NCBI RefSeq assembly: GCF_023264675.1
Contig: NZ_JAHFVG010000043.1
Span: 1-51,112, forward strand
DNA from: Rhodococcus sp. (in: high G+C Gram-positive bacteria)
GTDB taxonomy: Bacteria > Actinomycetota > Actinomycetes > Mycobacteriales > Mycobacteriaceae
Length of the DNA: 51,112 nucleotides
Reading direction: 5' to 3'
The notes beneath the pieces were generated by a model, which saw nothing but the letters and a program-made list of their open reading frames with translations, did no database searches and had not been told where the DNA came from. Shown piece by piece: positions 23,189-31,935 of the stretch. How positions within the stretch are numbered: position 1 is the first letter of the stretch; every line of letters begins with the position of its first letter. Made by a program: the position numbers and the translations under genes.

Positions 23189-25765
23189 TTACCCGGCTGG
23201 AGCTGGTTGCGGCTCCTGGACCGCCGGTGATTCCGGAGTCGGCGCAGGCGCCAGCCCGGGAAGCGGAATCGTCACTCCCGGAAGGATCTCCACCTGACGA
23301 GGCGTGATGACCACCGGAGGCGAAATCTCTGTCGGGATCGGCAGTGTGATCGGCGGCGGCGCAGTGGTGGTTGCCGTCGTCGACGGTGCTGCCGGTGCCG
23401 AATACTGAGGAACGCCAGCCTGTCCCGCGATCGGCGCAGGCGTCGGGAACGTCTCGTTGGTGGTGCCTTCGAGGGTTCCGTCCATCGTGGCCTTCCAGAT
23501 GTCCGACGGGATTCCGGAGCCGTAGATCGAACCGCCGTAGCTGTTCTCGAGCGGCAGGCCCTGCTCGGTACCGACCCACACGGCTGACGCGAGCGATGGT
23601 GTGTAGCCGACCATCCACGCGTCCTTGTTCTCGCCCGTGTCACCGAGCTGCGCGGTACCGGTCTTGGCGGCGGACTGTCGCCCACCGGCAAGGTTGTGGC
23701 CGTTGGAGTAGCCGGCGATCGGACGCATGGCCGAGGTCACGTTGTCGGCGACCGCAGCGGAGACGACCTGCTCACCCGGTTCCGCTCCACGATCGAGCAG
23801 CACGGTGCCATCGGCGGTGACGACTTTCTGCACGAAGTGCGGTGCGTGATACACACCCGATGCAGCGAGTGTCGCGTAAGCGGACGCCATGTCGAGCACT
23901 CGGGACTGGTACTGGCCGAGCACGATTCCGTTGTTGGGTCCGATTCCTTCGCCCTCGGTCAACGTCGGTCCGACACCAGGAAGCTCCTCGGCGATACCGA
24001 GCTTGTGCGCCATCGCGGCGATCGCCTCGGGACCGTTGTCCATTGCCAGTTCCATGCGATAGAAGCTGGTGTTCAGCGATCTCTTGAGTGCCTCGGCGAT
24101 GGTGCAGGTACCGCAGGATTCACCTTCGACGTTGCTGATGGGGATTCCGTTGACGGTCAGCGACGAGCTGTCGTACATCTGCGAGAGCGGAATACCTTGA
24201 TCGAGGGCGGCAGCGAGGCCGAACACCTTGAACGAAGACCCCGTCTGCAAACCGGCTTGGGCGAAGTCGAAGCCGCCACCGTCGGCGCCGCCGTAGTACG
24301 ACTTGATCGCTCCCGTCTTCGGATCGACCGAAACCGACGCGGTCCGCAGGTCGGGGGATTCACCCTCCATGTTGGAGTTCACCGCGTCGATCGCTGCCGC
24401 CTGGGCGACCGGATCGATCGTGGTGGTGATCTGCAATCCCTCGGTGTTGAGATCCTGCTCGCTCACTCCGGCAGCAGACAGCTCACGCAGCACCTGGGCT
24501 TTGATGAGACCGTTCGGGCCGCTGTCGGAGTCACTGTTCTCGGCCTGCGCGCTCGGAATCCACTGCGGATACACCATCGCAGCACGCTGGGCCTGTTCGA
24601 GATTGCCCTGGCTCACCATGCCGTCGAGCACGTAGTTCCAGCGCGACTGTGCGCCTTCGATGTTGAACTCGGGATCGAGTCCCGACGGCTGCTGAATGGT
24701 GGCCGCCAGAACGGCGCCTTCCTCGACGGAGAGCTGGTCGACGGGCTTACCGAAGTAGGCCGTCGATGCCGCTGCGATGCCGTACGCACCGCGACCGAAG
24801 TAGATGGTGTTCAGGTAGGCAGCCAGGATGTCGTCCTTGGACCACTGGCGCGCCATCTTCGAGGAGATGACGAGTTCGCGCATCTTTCGGGTCAGCGTCC
24901 GCTCGGAGCCGACGAGTGCGTTCTTGACGTACTGCTGGGTGATGGTCGAGCCACCACCCGCGCTGTCGCGGCCGAGAACGTTGTCGCGTAGTGCGCGACC
25001 GAAGCCGGTGATCGAGAACCCGGGGTTGGAGTAGAAGTCCCTGTCCTCGGCGGACAACACAGCATTGCGCACGTGCAGCGGAATCTGATCGATCGTGACG
25101 TCGGTTCGGTTTCCCTCGGGTGGTACGACTCTGCCGAGCTCCGTCGATCCGTCGGACGCGAGAATCGTCGCGACCTGGTTCGTCTTGATGTCACCGGGGC
25201 GCGGAACGTCCTCGACGGTGTACGCCACCATGAACGCCAGAATCGGGACGATCAAACCGAGCGCGATCAGCGCGTACAGCGTTCGTCGGACGACACGCCA
25301 CTTGGACTTCTTCTTCGTTTTCGCGGCGGTACCTCTCTCGGGCGGTTCGGGCGGTTCACTGCCCGAAGAGCGTGGGGAATCGTCGTCCGGTGGATCGATC
25401 GGCGGCGGGGTGCGAGGCGGGCCGACCGGAGGACGACCGGGCGGTGGCCCGGCCGGCGGTCGGCCGGGCGGAGGACCGCCTGCAGCAGAACGGCCGGGCG
25501 GAGGCCCGGCAGCGGGAGGAATGGGGCGTCCCTGCGCGTCACGACGCATCGGCGGCGGGATGGGACGACCCTGCGCGTCACGACGCATCGGCGGCGGGAT
25601 CGGGCGTCCCTGCGCGTCACGACGCATCGGCGGCGGGATCGGGCGTCCCTGCGCGTCACGACGCATCGGCGGCGGCTGGCCGCCCGGGGGAACGTTCGGG
25701 GGACGACGAAGGGGTTCGCGATCGCCGGGATTACCACCCGGGTTGTTGTCGTAGGGGGAACTCAC
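23189..25765 (-). CDS. ponA1: Bifunctional class A penicillin-binding protein PonA1
   Basis: An 858-residue PBP1 that builds peptidoglycan. A Pro/Arg-rich cytoplasmic tail (1-150) is followed by a membrane anchor (about 157-183). The GT51 transglycosylase domain has SAEDRDFYSN at about 240. The transpeptidase domain has SSFK at about 511, SLN at about 563 and KTGTA at about 700. A Thr/Pro-rich extracytoplasmic tail closes it. The cytoplasmic tail carries four near-identical 13-residue repeats. The GTG at 25765 has GGAG eight bases upstream. It is followed in the same operon by GT87, as in M. tuberculosis. Confidence 0.93.
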   Translation of the reverse strand: MSSPYDNNPGGNPGDREPLRRPPNVPPGGQPPPMRRDAQGRPIPPPMRRDAQGRPIPPPMRRDAQGRPIPPPMRRDAQGRPIPPAAGPPPGRSAAGGPPPGRPPAGPPPGRPPVGPPRTPPPIDPPDDDSPRSSGSEPPEPPERGTAAKTKKKSKWRVVRRTLYALIALGLIVPILAFMVAYTVEDVPRPGDIKTNQVATILASDGSTELGRVVPPEGNRTDVTIDQIPLHVRNAVLSAEDRDFYSNPGFSITGFGRALRDNVLGRDSAGGGSTITQQYVKNALVGSERTLTRKMRELVISSKMARQWSKDDILAAYLNTIYFGRGAYGIAAASTAYFGKPVDQLSVEEGAVLAATIQQPSGLDPEFNIEGAQSRWNYVLDGMVSQGNLEQAQRAAMVYPQWIPSAQAENSDSDSGPNGLIKAQVLRELSAAGVSEQDLNTEGLQITTTIDPVAQAAAIDAVNSNMEGESPDLRTASVSVDPKTGAIKSYYGGADGGGFDFAQAGLQTGSSFKVFGLAAALDQGIPLSQMYDSSSLTVNGIPISNVEGESCGTCTIAEALKRSLNTSFYRMELAMDNGPEAIAAMAHKLGIAEELPGVGPTLTEGEGIGPNNGIVLGQYQSRVLDMASAYATLAASGVYHAPHFVQKVVTADGTVLLDRGAEPGEQVVSAAVADNVTSAMRPIAGYSNGHNLAGGRQSAAKTGTAQLGDTGENKDAWMVGYTPSLASAVWVGTEQGLPLENSYGGSIYGSGIPSDIWKATMDGTLEGTTNETFPTPAPIAGQAGVPQYSAPAAPSTTATTTAPPPITLPIPTEISPPVVITPRQVEILPGVTIPLPGLAPAPTPESPAVQEPQPAPAG
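25514..25666 (-). repeat. 39-bp tandem repeats inside ponA1
   Basis: Four tandem units, the last cut short, encode MRRDAQGRPIPPP (residues 34-84). The DNA copies are almost identical, which suggests recent expansion and possible copy-number variation. Confidence 0.85.
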
Positions 25766-25868
25766 GTACAGGTCTCCAGTGTTTGCGGTGTTGCCCGGTC
25801 AGTGCTCGGGCTCCACGTCTGTGGGCATGTCCGTACGCCGACCTGCTTCGTCAGCGCCTGCGATTGTG

Positions 25869-26300
25869 TCACTCGCTCGCTGTGCGGCGGTTCGGTTGCC
25901 GAGATCCGGACCTCGGCCGTCGTGGCTGTTTCGGTGCCGGGACCGCACCGAGCACGTAGGACTGCACGAGATGGTTCCAGCTGCAGGACCGGCACACCTC
26001 GACCACGTGTACCGAGAACTCCTCCTGCGTTGCCGCGAGACGCCCCAGCTCCTCGGCCGTGCGGGCCGAGCCGGACAGGGCGCCCAGCTTCTCGCCGAAC
26101 ACCCACGACACGTGAGTGAGCTGTTCCTTGCGGCAGATAGGGCACACGACATCGCTGCCACGGCCGTGGAACTTGGCAGCTCGCAGCAAGTAGGGGTCTG
26201 CGTCGCACACAGCACTGACCCCGGTCCTGCCCGAGTAGACCTCGGCAAGCAGAGACCGTCGCTGAAGGGCGTAGTCCACCACCTGTCGCTGAAGTCGCAC
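25869..26300 (-). CDS. DUF5318 protein with two CxxC pairs (Rv0049-like)
   Basis: A 143-residue cytoplasmic protein. The start MRLQRQVVDYAL and the overall sequence match DUF5318, represented by Rv0049 in M. tuberculosis. Two CxxC pairs (CPIC at 53-56, CRSC at 103-106) probably bind zinc. The basic C-terminal tail is disordered. It lies upstream of ponA1 on the same strand, as in mycobacteria, which suggests a link to cell-wall growth; its function is unknown. The GTG at 26300 is preceded by TACTCT and 7 nt, a leaderless arrangement. Confidence 0.8.
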   Translation of the reverse strand: MRLQRQVVDYALQRRSLLAEVYSGRTGVSAVCDADPYLLRAAKFHGRGSDVVCPICRKEQLTHVSWVFGEKLGALSGSARTAEELGRLAATQEEFSVHVVEVCRSCSWNHLVQSYVLGAVPAPKQPRRPRSGSRQPNRRTASE

Positions 26301-26307
26301 GTTGACC

Positions 26308-26313
26308 AGAGTA
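26308..26313 (-). promoter_or_regulatory. -10 box of a leaderless promoter for the DUF5318 gene
   Basis: On the minus strand TACTCT is followed by 7 nt and the GTG at 26300. Confidence 0.5.
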
Positions 26314-26375
26314 CGTGCGGCCGACGACGTACGGGCCGGCCACCGTCGTCCTGTCCATTTCCCGGCCCGGGAAAC

Positions 26376-26381
26376 TATGCT
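26376..26381 (+). promoter_or_regulatory. -10 box of a leaderless promoter for the first DUF1707 gene
   Basis: TATGCT is followed by 6 nt and the GTG at 26388. It lies back to back with the DUF5318 promoter in an 87-bp gap. Confidence 0.5.
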
Positions 26382-26387
26382 CCACCT

Positions 26388-27197
26388 GTGCCGACGCGAC
26401 TTTCACCCTCCACGCGCGCGAGGGATTCCGATCGCACCGATACGTGCGCGACCCTCGACGAAGCATCGGCGGACGGTCAGCTGTCCGAATTCGAGCACAA
26501 GGCTCGAATCGAACTGGCCATGGAAGCAGGAACGCTCGCCGATCTGCACGCCTTGATCGAGGACCTGCAGAACGAAACGAAGCTGGCCCCGGTATCCGAC
26601 GCGATCGAACTGAAACACCCGCTGACCACCGCGCGCTCGTCGAAAATCGGTTTCTTCTCCGTCGCCGTTCCGCTGGTTGCGGGGTTGGTGGCGCTCACGT
26701 TCGGCATCCGATCGTGTTCCGCACCCGATGACTCGGCTGCGCTGAAGAGCGGATATCAGAACCCGGCGATCGTCGCGGACGTCGCCGCGGCGCTGAAGGC
26801 GAAGACGGGCACGACCGTCGTGGACAGCATGGGGCTCTACGACGGCTACGTCGTCATATGGATGCCTGCACCGAACGCGCCGCAGAAGCAGGTGAACTAC
26901 ACCTACCGCGACGGCGTGCTGGGCGATTTCGACGACGACTTCACCAACACGAGGGACGCCGACGAACCCCAGATCGACATCACCACCGTCGATCGGGGGA
27001 AGGCAGCGGGAATCGTCGCCGGTGCGGCGCAGAGTCTGAATCTGTCGAGGATCGACAGCTACAACATCCGGTTCAGCGGAACGGACAACGGGCCAGAGGT
27101 CTCGCTGTCCGCGGAGAACACCGACAAGGAAAGCGGAACTCTCAGCTTCGACCCGGACGGCAACTTCGTCCGGGTGTCACCGTTCTCGTTCGGATGA
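26388..27197 (+). CDS. DUF1707-domain membrane protein (Rv0048c-like position)
   Basis: A 269-residue protein. Residues 8-60 form a DUF1707-like domain (RARDSDRTDTC ... EASADGQLSEFEHKARIELAMEAGTLADLHALIEDL). One membrane segment lies at about 85-105, and an extracytoplasmic domain follows. This is the place of Rv0048c in the conserved ponA1-ino1 block. DUF1707 proteins often act in membrane stress or regulation; the ligand is unknown. The GTG at 26388 follows TATGCT by 6 nt. A related protein follows at 27270-28115. Confidence 0.7.
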   Translation: MPTRLSPSTRARDSDRTDTCATLDEASADGQLSEFEHKARIELAMEAGTLADLHALIEDLQNETKLAPVSDAIELKHPLTTARSSKIGFFSVAVPLVAGLVALTFGIRSCSAPDDSAALKSGYQNPAIVADVAAALKAKTGTTVVDSMGLYDGYVVIWMPAPNAPQKQVNYTYRDGVLGDFDDDFTNTRDADEPQIDITTVDRGKAAGIVAGAAQSLNLSRIDSYNIRFSGTDNGPEVSLSAENTDKESGTLSFDPDGNFVRVSPFSFG

Positions 27198-27206
27198 CGG
27201 CGCCGC

Positions 27207-27238
27207 CGTACAACTGCTCTGTCGTACAACTGCACTGT
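27207..27238 (+). repeat. 16-bp tandem repeat between the two DUF1707 genes
   Basis: CGTACAACTGCTCTGT is followed directly by CGTACAACTGCACTGT, with one mismatch. It lies 31 bp before the next ATG and may be a duplicated regulator site. Confidence 0.55.
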
Positions 27239-27269
27239 CGGAGAAACTGCACGCGAAGGATAATGCCCG

Positions 27270-28115
27270 ATGTCACAACGCCCCGATGTTCGAGCCCGAG
27301 ACATCGACCGTGCGCTCGCGTCGACCGCCCTCGACCGGGCGTACAGCGACGGTCAGCTGTCGTTCGACGAGCACCGTCTGCGCACCGAACGCGCCCGCGT
27401 CGCGGCGACCCTCAGTGATCTTCGTCGCCTCCTCGCCGATCTACAGATGGACGTCGACCTCCCCGAACCCCCGCCGAGAACTCCCACGGCCGCCAAGGGC
27501 CGAGTGCTGCTCGCGCTGGCATCCGTCGTCGTCGTGGCGGTCGGCCTGACGGCATTCCTGGTCTCCCGTGGAGACGGGGAACCCACGGCGTCCGCCACGA
27601 CCTCGATCAGCGCCGTGCCGCCGGTGATTCCGATGGATCTCCCGACGGATGTCGTTCCCATCGTCGCTCGGCCGTTCGTCTTCGACACCGCGGAGGGCCT
27701 CGACGACCTCCGCGCCCGGTACATCGACCGTTTCGGCACCTCCGAGGTACTGGAGCTGAACATTCAGCCCGCCGAGGACGCGCGCGCCGACGTGTGGCGG
27801 GTATCGACGGACGGGCGTCGGGGACGCGTGTTCGTGGACGGCGGATTTCAGGTCTCCGGGGCGACCGAACTTCTGCAGGACGACGAACCGCAGTTCGACT
27901 GGAATCTCGTGAACTCGGCCGCGCTCGCCCGTCTGATCGCCGAGACACCCGCGACGGTCGGTGTCCCCGAGGCTGTCGTGGACTGGATCACCGTCGACAT
28001 CGACTCCGGCGCGCAACGAATCTCGATCAGCGCCTCCGATCCCGACCGCCGCGGTGGTCGCGTCGAGGCCGACTTCGCCGGCAACGTCCTCTCGGTGACT
28101 CCCTCGTCACCCTGA
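27270..28115 (+). CDS. DUF1707-domain membrane protein, second copy
   Basis: A 281-residue protein with the same plan as its upstream neighbour: a DUF1707 domain (VRARDIDRALASTALDRAYSDGQLSFDEHRLRTERA), one membrane segment at about 75-98, a Thr/Pro linker and an extracytoplasmic domain of about 160 residues. The DUF1707 parts are clearly similar and the outer domains only weakly, so it looks like an old tandem duplication. The ATG has AAGGA nine bases upstream. Function is unknown. Confidence 0.7.
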   Translation: MSQRPDVRARDIDRALASTALDRAYSDGQLSFDEHRLRTERARVAATLSDLRRLLADLQMDVDLPEPPPRTPTAAKGRVLLALASVVVVAVGLTAFLVSRGDGEPTASATTSISAVPPVIPMDLPTDVVPIVARPFVFDTAEGLDDLRARYIDRFGTSEVLELNIQPAEDARADVWRVSTDGRRGRVFVDGGFQVSGATELLQDDEPQFDWNLVNSAALARLIAETPATVGVPEAVVDWITVDIDSGAQRISISASDPDRRGGRVEADFAGNVLSVTPSSP

Positions 28116-28154
28116 TCTCTGATTGTTCGAATGTCCGTACAAGGTTACTTGTCG

Positions 28155-28174
28155 CGATGTATGTACATATATCG
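28155..28174 (+). promoter_or_regulatory. Operator-like 20-bp palindrome upstream of padR
   Basis: CGATGTATGT / ACATATATCG, one mismatched pair, centred on ATGTACAT. It lies just upstream of a TACAAT -10-like box (28181-28186). PadR proteins typically bind ATGT-ACAT dyads, so autoregulation is likely. Confidence 0.6.
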
Positions 28175-28248
28175 GCGCGATACAATTTGTGTATATGCTC
28201 GGTAATCGCATCAGGTAAGTGGTCCATTCGTGCACGAGAGGAGTAGGC

Positions 28249-28836
28249 ATGCTCGAGCTCGCAATTCTCGGCTTGCTTCTCGAATCCCCGATGCACGGAT
28301 ACGAGCTTCGGAAGCGCCTGACCGGTCTCCTCGGAGCTTTCAGGGCGTTCTCCTACGGCTCGCTGTATCCAGCTCTGCGTCGCCTACAGGCGGACGGGCT
28401 GATCGCCGAGAACGCTGGTCCGGACACTCTCGTGAAGCGTCGAGCCCGACGGGTCTACGAGCTGACTCCGGAAGGCAAGAAGCGTTTTACCGAACTCGTC
28501 GCCGATACGGGACCGCAGAACTACACCGACGACGGATTCGGCGTCCACCTCGCCTTTTTCAGTCGCACACCTGCAGAAGCGCGGGTGCGCATCCTCGAAG
28601 GCAGGCGGCGTCAGGTCGAAGAGCGCCGCGAAGGGCTCAGAGAAGCTGTGGACCGAGCGAGCGGGACGCTCGACCGCTATACCAAGCAGCTCCACGAACT
28701 CGGACTCGAATCCAGCGAGCGTGAAGTCCGCTGGCTCAACGAAGTGATCGCAGCCGAGCAGGCGGACCCGCCCGCCACCCCCAACCCGACCCCGAAGAAA
28801 GTTTCGAAGACAGAAGGAGAACCCGACCATGGGTGA
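28249..28836 (+). CDS. PadR-family transcriptional regulator (Rv0047c-like)
   Basis: A 195-residue repressor. The winged helix is at 1-85 (LELAILGLLLESPMHGYELRKRL ... GSLYPALRRLQADGLI), followed by a helical dimerisation region and a Pro-rich tail. The ATG at 28249 has GAGAGGAG upstream. Its last codons overlap the ino1 start (8 nt), as expected for the Rv0047c-ino1 pair. It probably controls its own operon and hence inositol synthesis through the palindrome at 28155-28174; this is inference from position. Confidence 0.85.
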   Translation: MLELAILGLLLESPMHGYELRKRLTGLLGAFRAFSYGSLYPALRRLQADGLIAENAGPDTLVKRRARRVYELTPEGKKRFTELVADTGPQNYTDDGFGVHLAFFSRTPAEARVRILEGRRRQVEERREGLREAVDRASGTLDRYTKQLHELGLESSEREVRWLNEVIAAEQADPPATPNPTPKKVSKTEGEPDHG

Positions 28837-29905
28837 GAACAGTATCCGCGTAGCCATTGTGGGTGTGGGCAACTGCGCCTCATCCCTGGTTCAGGGCGTC
28901 GAGTACTACAAGGACGCCGACGAGAACGTCACCGTTCCCGGTCTCATGCACGTCAAGTTCGGCAAGTACCACGTCCGCGACGTCGAGTTCGTCGCCGCAT
29001 TCGATGTCGACGCCAAGAAGGTCGGCTTCGACCTCTCCGACGCGATCTTCTCCAGCGAGAACAACACCATCAAGATCGCCGACGTGCCGCCGAAGGACGT
29101 TCAGGTTCTGCGTGGACCGACCCTCGACGGACTCGGAAAGTACTACCGCGAGACCATCACCGAGGCCGACGGAGAATCCGTCGACGTCGCTCAGGCACTG
29201 CGCGACGCGAAGGTCGACGTGCTCGTCTCGTACCTGCCCGTCGGATCCGAAGAGGCCGACAAGTTCTACGCGCAGGCCTCGATCGACGCGGGCGTCGCCT
29301 TCGTCAACGCTCTTCCCGTCTTCATCGCCAGCGACCCCGTCTGGGCCAAGAAGTTCACCGACGCAGGCGTTCCCATCGTCGGCGACGACATCAAGAGCCA
29401 GGTCGGCGCCACCATCACGCACCGCGTCATGGCCAAGCTGTTCGAAGACCGCGGCGTGCAGCTCGATCGCACCATGCAGCTCAACGTCGGTGGCAACATG
29501 GACTTCCTCAACATGCTCGAGCGCACCCGCCTCGAGTCGAAGAAGATTTCCAAGACTCAGGCCGTCACCTCGAACCTGCAGCGCGAGTTCAACACCAAGG
29601 ACGTCCACATCGGACCCTCGGATCACGTCGGCTGGCTCGACGACCGCAAATGGGCTTACGTACGCCTGGAAGGCCGTGCCTTCGGCGACGTCCCGCTGAA
29701 CCTCGAGTACAAGCTAGAGGTCTGGGACTCGCCCAACTCCGCCGGTGTGATCATCGACGCTGTTCGCGCAGCGAAGATCGCCCAGGACCGCGGCATCGGT
29801 GGACCGGTCGTTCCGGCTTCGGCTTACCTGATGAAGAGCCCGCCGAAGCAGCTTCCGGACGACGTTGCTCGTACGCAGCTCGAAGAGTTCATCATCGGCG
29901 CGTAG
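28829..29905 (+). CDS. ino1: Inositol-3-phosphate synthase
   Basis: A 358-residue enzyme that converts glucose 6-phosphate to inositol 1-phosphate with NAD. This is the first step to phosphatidylinositol, PIMs and mycothiol. The NAD-binding start is VAIVGVGNCASSLVQG. Conserved blocks are SYLPVGSEEA, DDIKSQVGAT, LNVGGNMDFLNM and HIGPSDHVGWLDDRKW. Length fits the actinobacterial enzymes. It overlaps padR. Its TAG stop is directly followed by the compound palindrome at 29906-29963. Confidence 0.95.
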   Translation: MGENSIRVAIVGVGNCASSLVQGVEYYKDADENVTVPGLMHVKFGKYHVRDVEFVAAFDVDAKKVGFDLSDAIFSSENNTIKIADVPPKDVQVLRGPTLDGLGKYYRETITEADGESVDVAQALRDAKVDVLVSYLPVGSEEADKFYAQASIDAGVAFVNALPVFIASDPVWAKKFTDAGVPIVGDDIKSQVGATITHRVMAKLFEDRGVQLDRTMQLNVGGNMDFLNMLERTRLESKKISKTQAVTSNLQREFNTKDVHIGPSDHVGWLDDRKWAYVRLEGRAFGDVPLNLEYKLEVWDSPNSAGVIIDAVRAAKIAQDRGIGGPVVPASAYLMKSPPKQLPDDVARTQLEEFIIGA

Positions 29906-29963
29906 GCAGCTCCGCTGCATGTGAGTGCGAATACATAGCCTGCTATGTATTCGCACTCACATG
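29906..29963. repeat. Compound palindrome after ino1, copy 1
   Basis: A small hairpin GCAGC-TCC-GCTGC (29906-29918) starts right after the TAG stop. A perfect 21-bp inverted repeat follows (arms 29918-29938 and 29943-29963, loop CCTG) with GTGAGTGCGAATACATAG in its left arm. The same architecture occurs at 48013-48070. It lies between convergent genes and may act as a two-way terminator. Confidence 0.8.
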
Positions 29964-29971
29964 GGCAAGCG

Positions 29972-31063
29972 TCAGATATCGAGCAGCACCGTCTCGCCCC
30001 GAGTGCGTTCGGTGCAGATGAGCATCCCACCGTCCCTGTCTGCCAACGGGACTCGGCAGGTGCCACAGAATCCCTGCTTGCAGGAGTACGCGATGTTCGG
30101 TCGCACCGCCTTGACGGCGTCGAGCACCGAAGTGTCGGCAGGCACCGTGATCGTTTCACCGGTGCGCGTCAACTCGACGTCGAACTCGACACCGTTCACG
30201 ATCGGCGGCGCCGAGAACCGTTCGAAGTGGAACTCGGCGCCTGCACCCACACCCTGATTGAGCGTCGCGATCATCGGCATCGGCCCGCACGCGTAGATCG
30301 CCGACGTGTCCGTCGCACCATCGAGAACCGCGGAACCGCCGAGAAGTTCGGAACCACCGAGAAGCGCTTCGGCCGAAGGGATTCCGTCGACATCGTCGGT
30401 CAGAACGGTCACTCGGTCTCCAAATTCGGCCAACTCGCTCAGGAACGGCAGCGAATCACGGCTCCGGCCCGTGTAGACCATCGACCACTCCAGATCGAGT
30501 CGATGTGCCAACCTCATCATCGGGAGTATCGGAGTGATACCGATGCCGCCTGCAACGAAGTGCAGACGATCTGCGCTGGATCCGTATCCCGGGACCGCGA
30601 ATGCAAATGCGTTTCGAGGACCGCGCACGGTCAACCGGCTTCCCACCGGAAGATCGTGCATCTCGATCGAGCCGCCTCCCCCGTTCGGAATGCGACGCAC
30701 GGCAATTCGATACTTCGCGCTCTCGGCCGGGTCGCCGCACAGCGAGTACTGACGCAGGCGGCCCGACGGCATCTCGACGTCGATGTGCGCGCCGGCACGC
30801 CATGCAGGGAGTTCTCCACCGTCGGGCGCCGCCAGCGCGAAGCTGACGACGTTCTCGTCGTGCGCCTCGACCGCTCGCCCGACGATCACCACCGGGAATC
30901 GTCGGTCGTTGCTCCCCAGCATCACATCCTTGCGATGCAGAAATCGGAAGGAACCCATGTGCGCGTTCATCACTCGTTCGAGTACGCGCAACAGCGGATC
31001 GCGCTCACGACGCCCGTACAGGTCGCCCGGCATGCTCTCGGGGATCGGCAGCGTGATGTTCAC
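29972..31063 (-). CDS. Ferredoxin reductase-type oxidoreductase with C-terminal 2Fe-2S domain
   Basis: A 363-residue protein of the phthalate dioxygenase reductase type. FMN/FAD binding is at RQYSLCGDP. The NAD part starts FVAGGIGITPILPMM and has YACGPMPM. The plant-type 2Fe-2S cluster is CKQGFCGTC plus a later Cys in MLICTE. It passes electrons from NAD(P)H to a partner oxygenase or desaturase. The GTG at 31063 overlaps the stop of the upstream gene (GTGA), so it is coupled to the diiron-like PF10118 protein, a plausible electron acceptor. An ATG at 31033 is another possible start. Confidence 0.85.
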   Translation of the reverse strand: MNITLPIPESMPGDLYGRRERDPLLRVLERVMNAHMGSFRFLHRKDVMLGSNDRRFPVVIVGRAVEAHDENVVSFALAAPDGGELPAWRAGAHIDVEMPSGRLRQYSLCGDPAESAKYRIAVRRIPNGGGGSIEMHDLPVGSRLTVRGPRNAFAFAVPGYGSSADRLHFVAGGIGITPILPMMRLAHRLDLEWSMVYTGRSRDSLPFLSELAEFGDRVTVLTDDVDGIPSAEALLGGSELLGGSAVLDGATDTSAIYACGPMPMIATLNQGVGAGAEFHFERFSAPPIVNGVEFDVELTRTGETITVPADTSVLDAVKAVRPNIAYSCKQGFCGTCRVPLADRDGGMLICTERTRGETVLLDI

Positions 31064-31935
31064 AACGCCGCCCGGGCGGCAGGGGACTTGGCCAGATAGG
31101 CGACGGCTTGTGCCGTGCTTCCTTCGTCGTCCGGGGTGTACGACGGTTTGAGATACCGCGCAACACCTTTCGTCATCTGCGCGAACGACGGCAACGAGCC
31201 GCGACGCATCGCCGATCTCCAGCCGAGACAGAGCGCGATGTAACCGCGGTTTCGCATCGTCGGGTCCTGCTGCACGATGTAGCGTGTGCCGCGGAGCATC
31301 AGCACGATGAAGCCCAGGAATCCGACGAGCATCGAGATGTTCCGGCGAACGTAGCCGACTCCGAAGTACATCGCGACATCGTGGGCGACGTTGCGGTGCT
31401 CCACCTCTTCCGCGCCGTGCCAGCGGTAGAGGTCGATCATGCTCGCGTCGCCGTCGAACTCGTCCCAGCGGGAGTTGAGAGCGTAGTCGCCCAGAAATGC
31501 CGTCATGTGCTCGATGGCACCGATGAGCGCGATCCGCGAGACCAATTGCTGCTTCTGCGCTTTCGCGGAGAGCGCGGGCCGGGGACCGAGCACCTTGCGC
31601 ATGAGATATTCGGCGTGCGCGGCGAACGGTCTCGGATCGACGCCGTGCGCATCGAGGTACTCGTACAGGACCACGTTGTGCGTTTCGGCGTGCATGGTCT
31701 CCTGGCCGATGAACCCGAGCACATCCTCGCGAAGCTTTGCGTCGGCGATCAGCGGCAACGCCTCGGTGTACGTGGCGCAGAACCACCGTTCGCCCTCGGG
31801 CAGCAGCAGATTCAGGGCACTGACGGTGTGCGAGGCGACAGGCTCCTCGGGCATCCAGTGCAGCGGTGTCTGCGTCCAGTCGAACGACACGTTGCGGGCT
31901 TGTAGCGATACTTCGCCTGGGTCATGAGCGTTCAC
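31060..31935 (-). CDS. PF10118-type (metal-dependent hydrolase) diiron-like protein
   Basis: A 291-residue helical protein. Paired motifs GQETMHAETH and GAEEVEHRNVAHD look like the ligands of a ferritin-like diiron site, as in PF10118 proteins. One hydrophobic stretch (MLVGFLGFIVLML) may attach it to the membrane. The family is annotated as hydrolase, but the ligand pattern and the coupled reductase make an oxygenase or desaturase role plausible. The GTG at 31935 has AAAGGA upstream and lies 14 nt inside the preceding gene. Confidence 0.7.
   Translation of the reverse strand: MNAHDPGEVSLQARNVSFDWTQTPLHWMPEEPVASHTVSALNLLLPEGERWFCATYTEALPLIADAKLREDVLGFIGQETMHAETHNVVLYEYLDAHGVDPRPFAAHAEYLMRKVLGPRPALSAKAQKQQLVSRIALIGAIEHMTAFLGDYALNSRWDEFDGDASMIDLYRWHGAEEVEHRNVAHDVAMYFGVGYVRRNISMLVGFLGFIVLMLRGTRYIVQQDPTMRNRGYIALCLGWRSAMRRGSLPSFAQMTKGVARYLKPSYTPDDEGSTAQAVAYLAKSPAARAAL

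Noticed and set aside
25514..25666. Regular repeats that might be a CRISPR array
   Set aside because: The units are contiguous without spacers, in frame, and encode a repeated peptide inside ponA1.
31064..31786. An N-terminal extension of about 240 codons for the ferredoxin-type reductase
   Set aside because: It overlaps the PF10118 gene in another frame and has no domain. The GTGA overlap at 31063 is the natural start.
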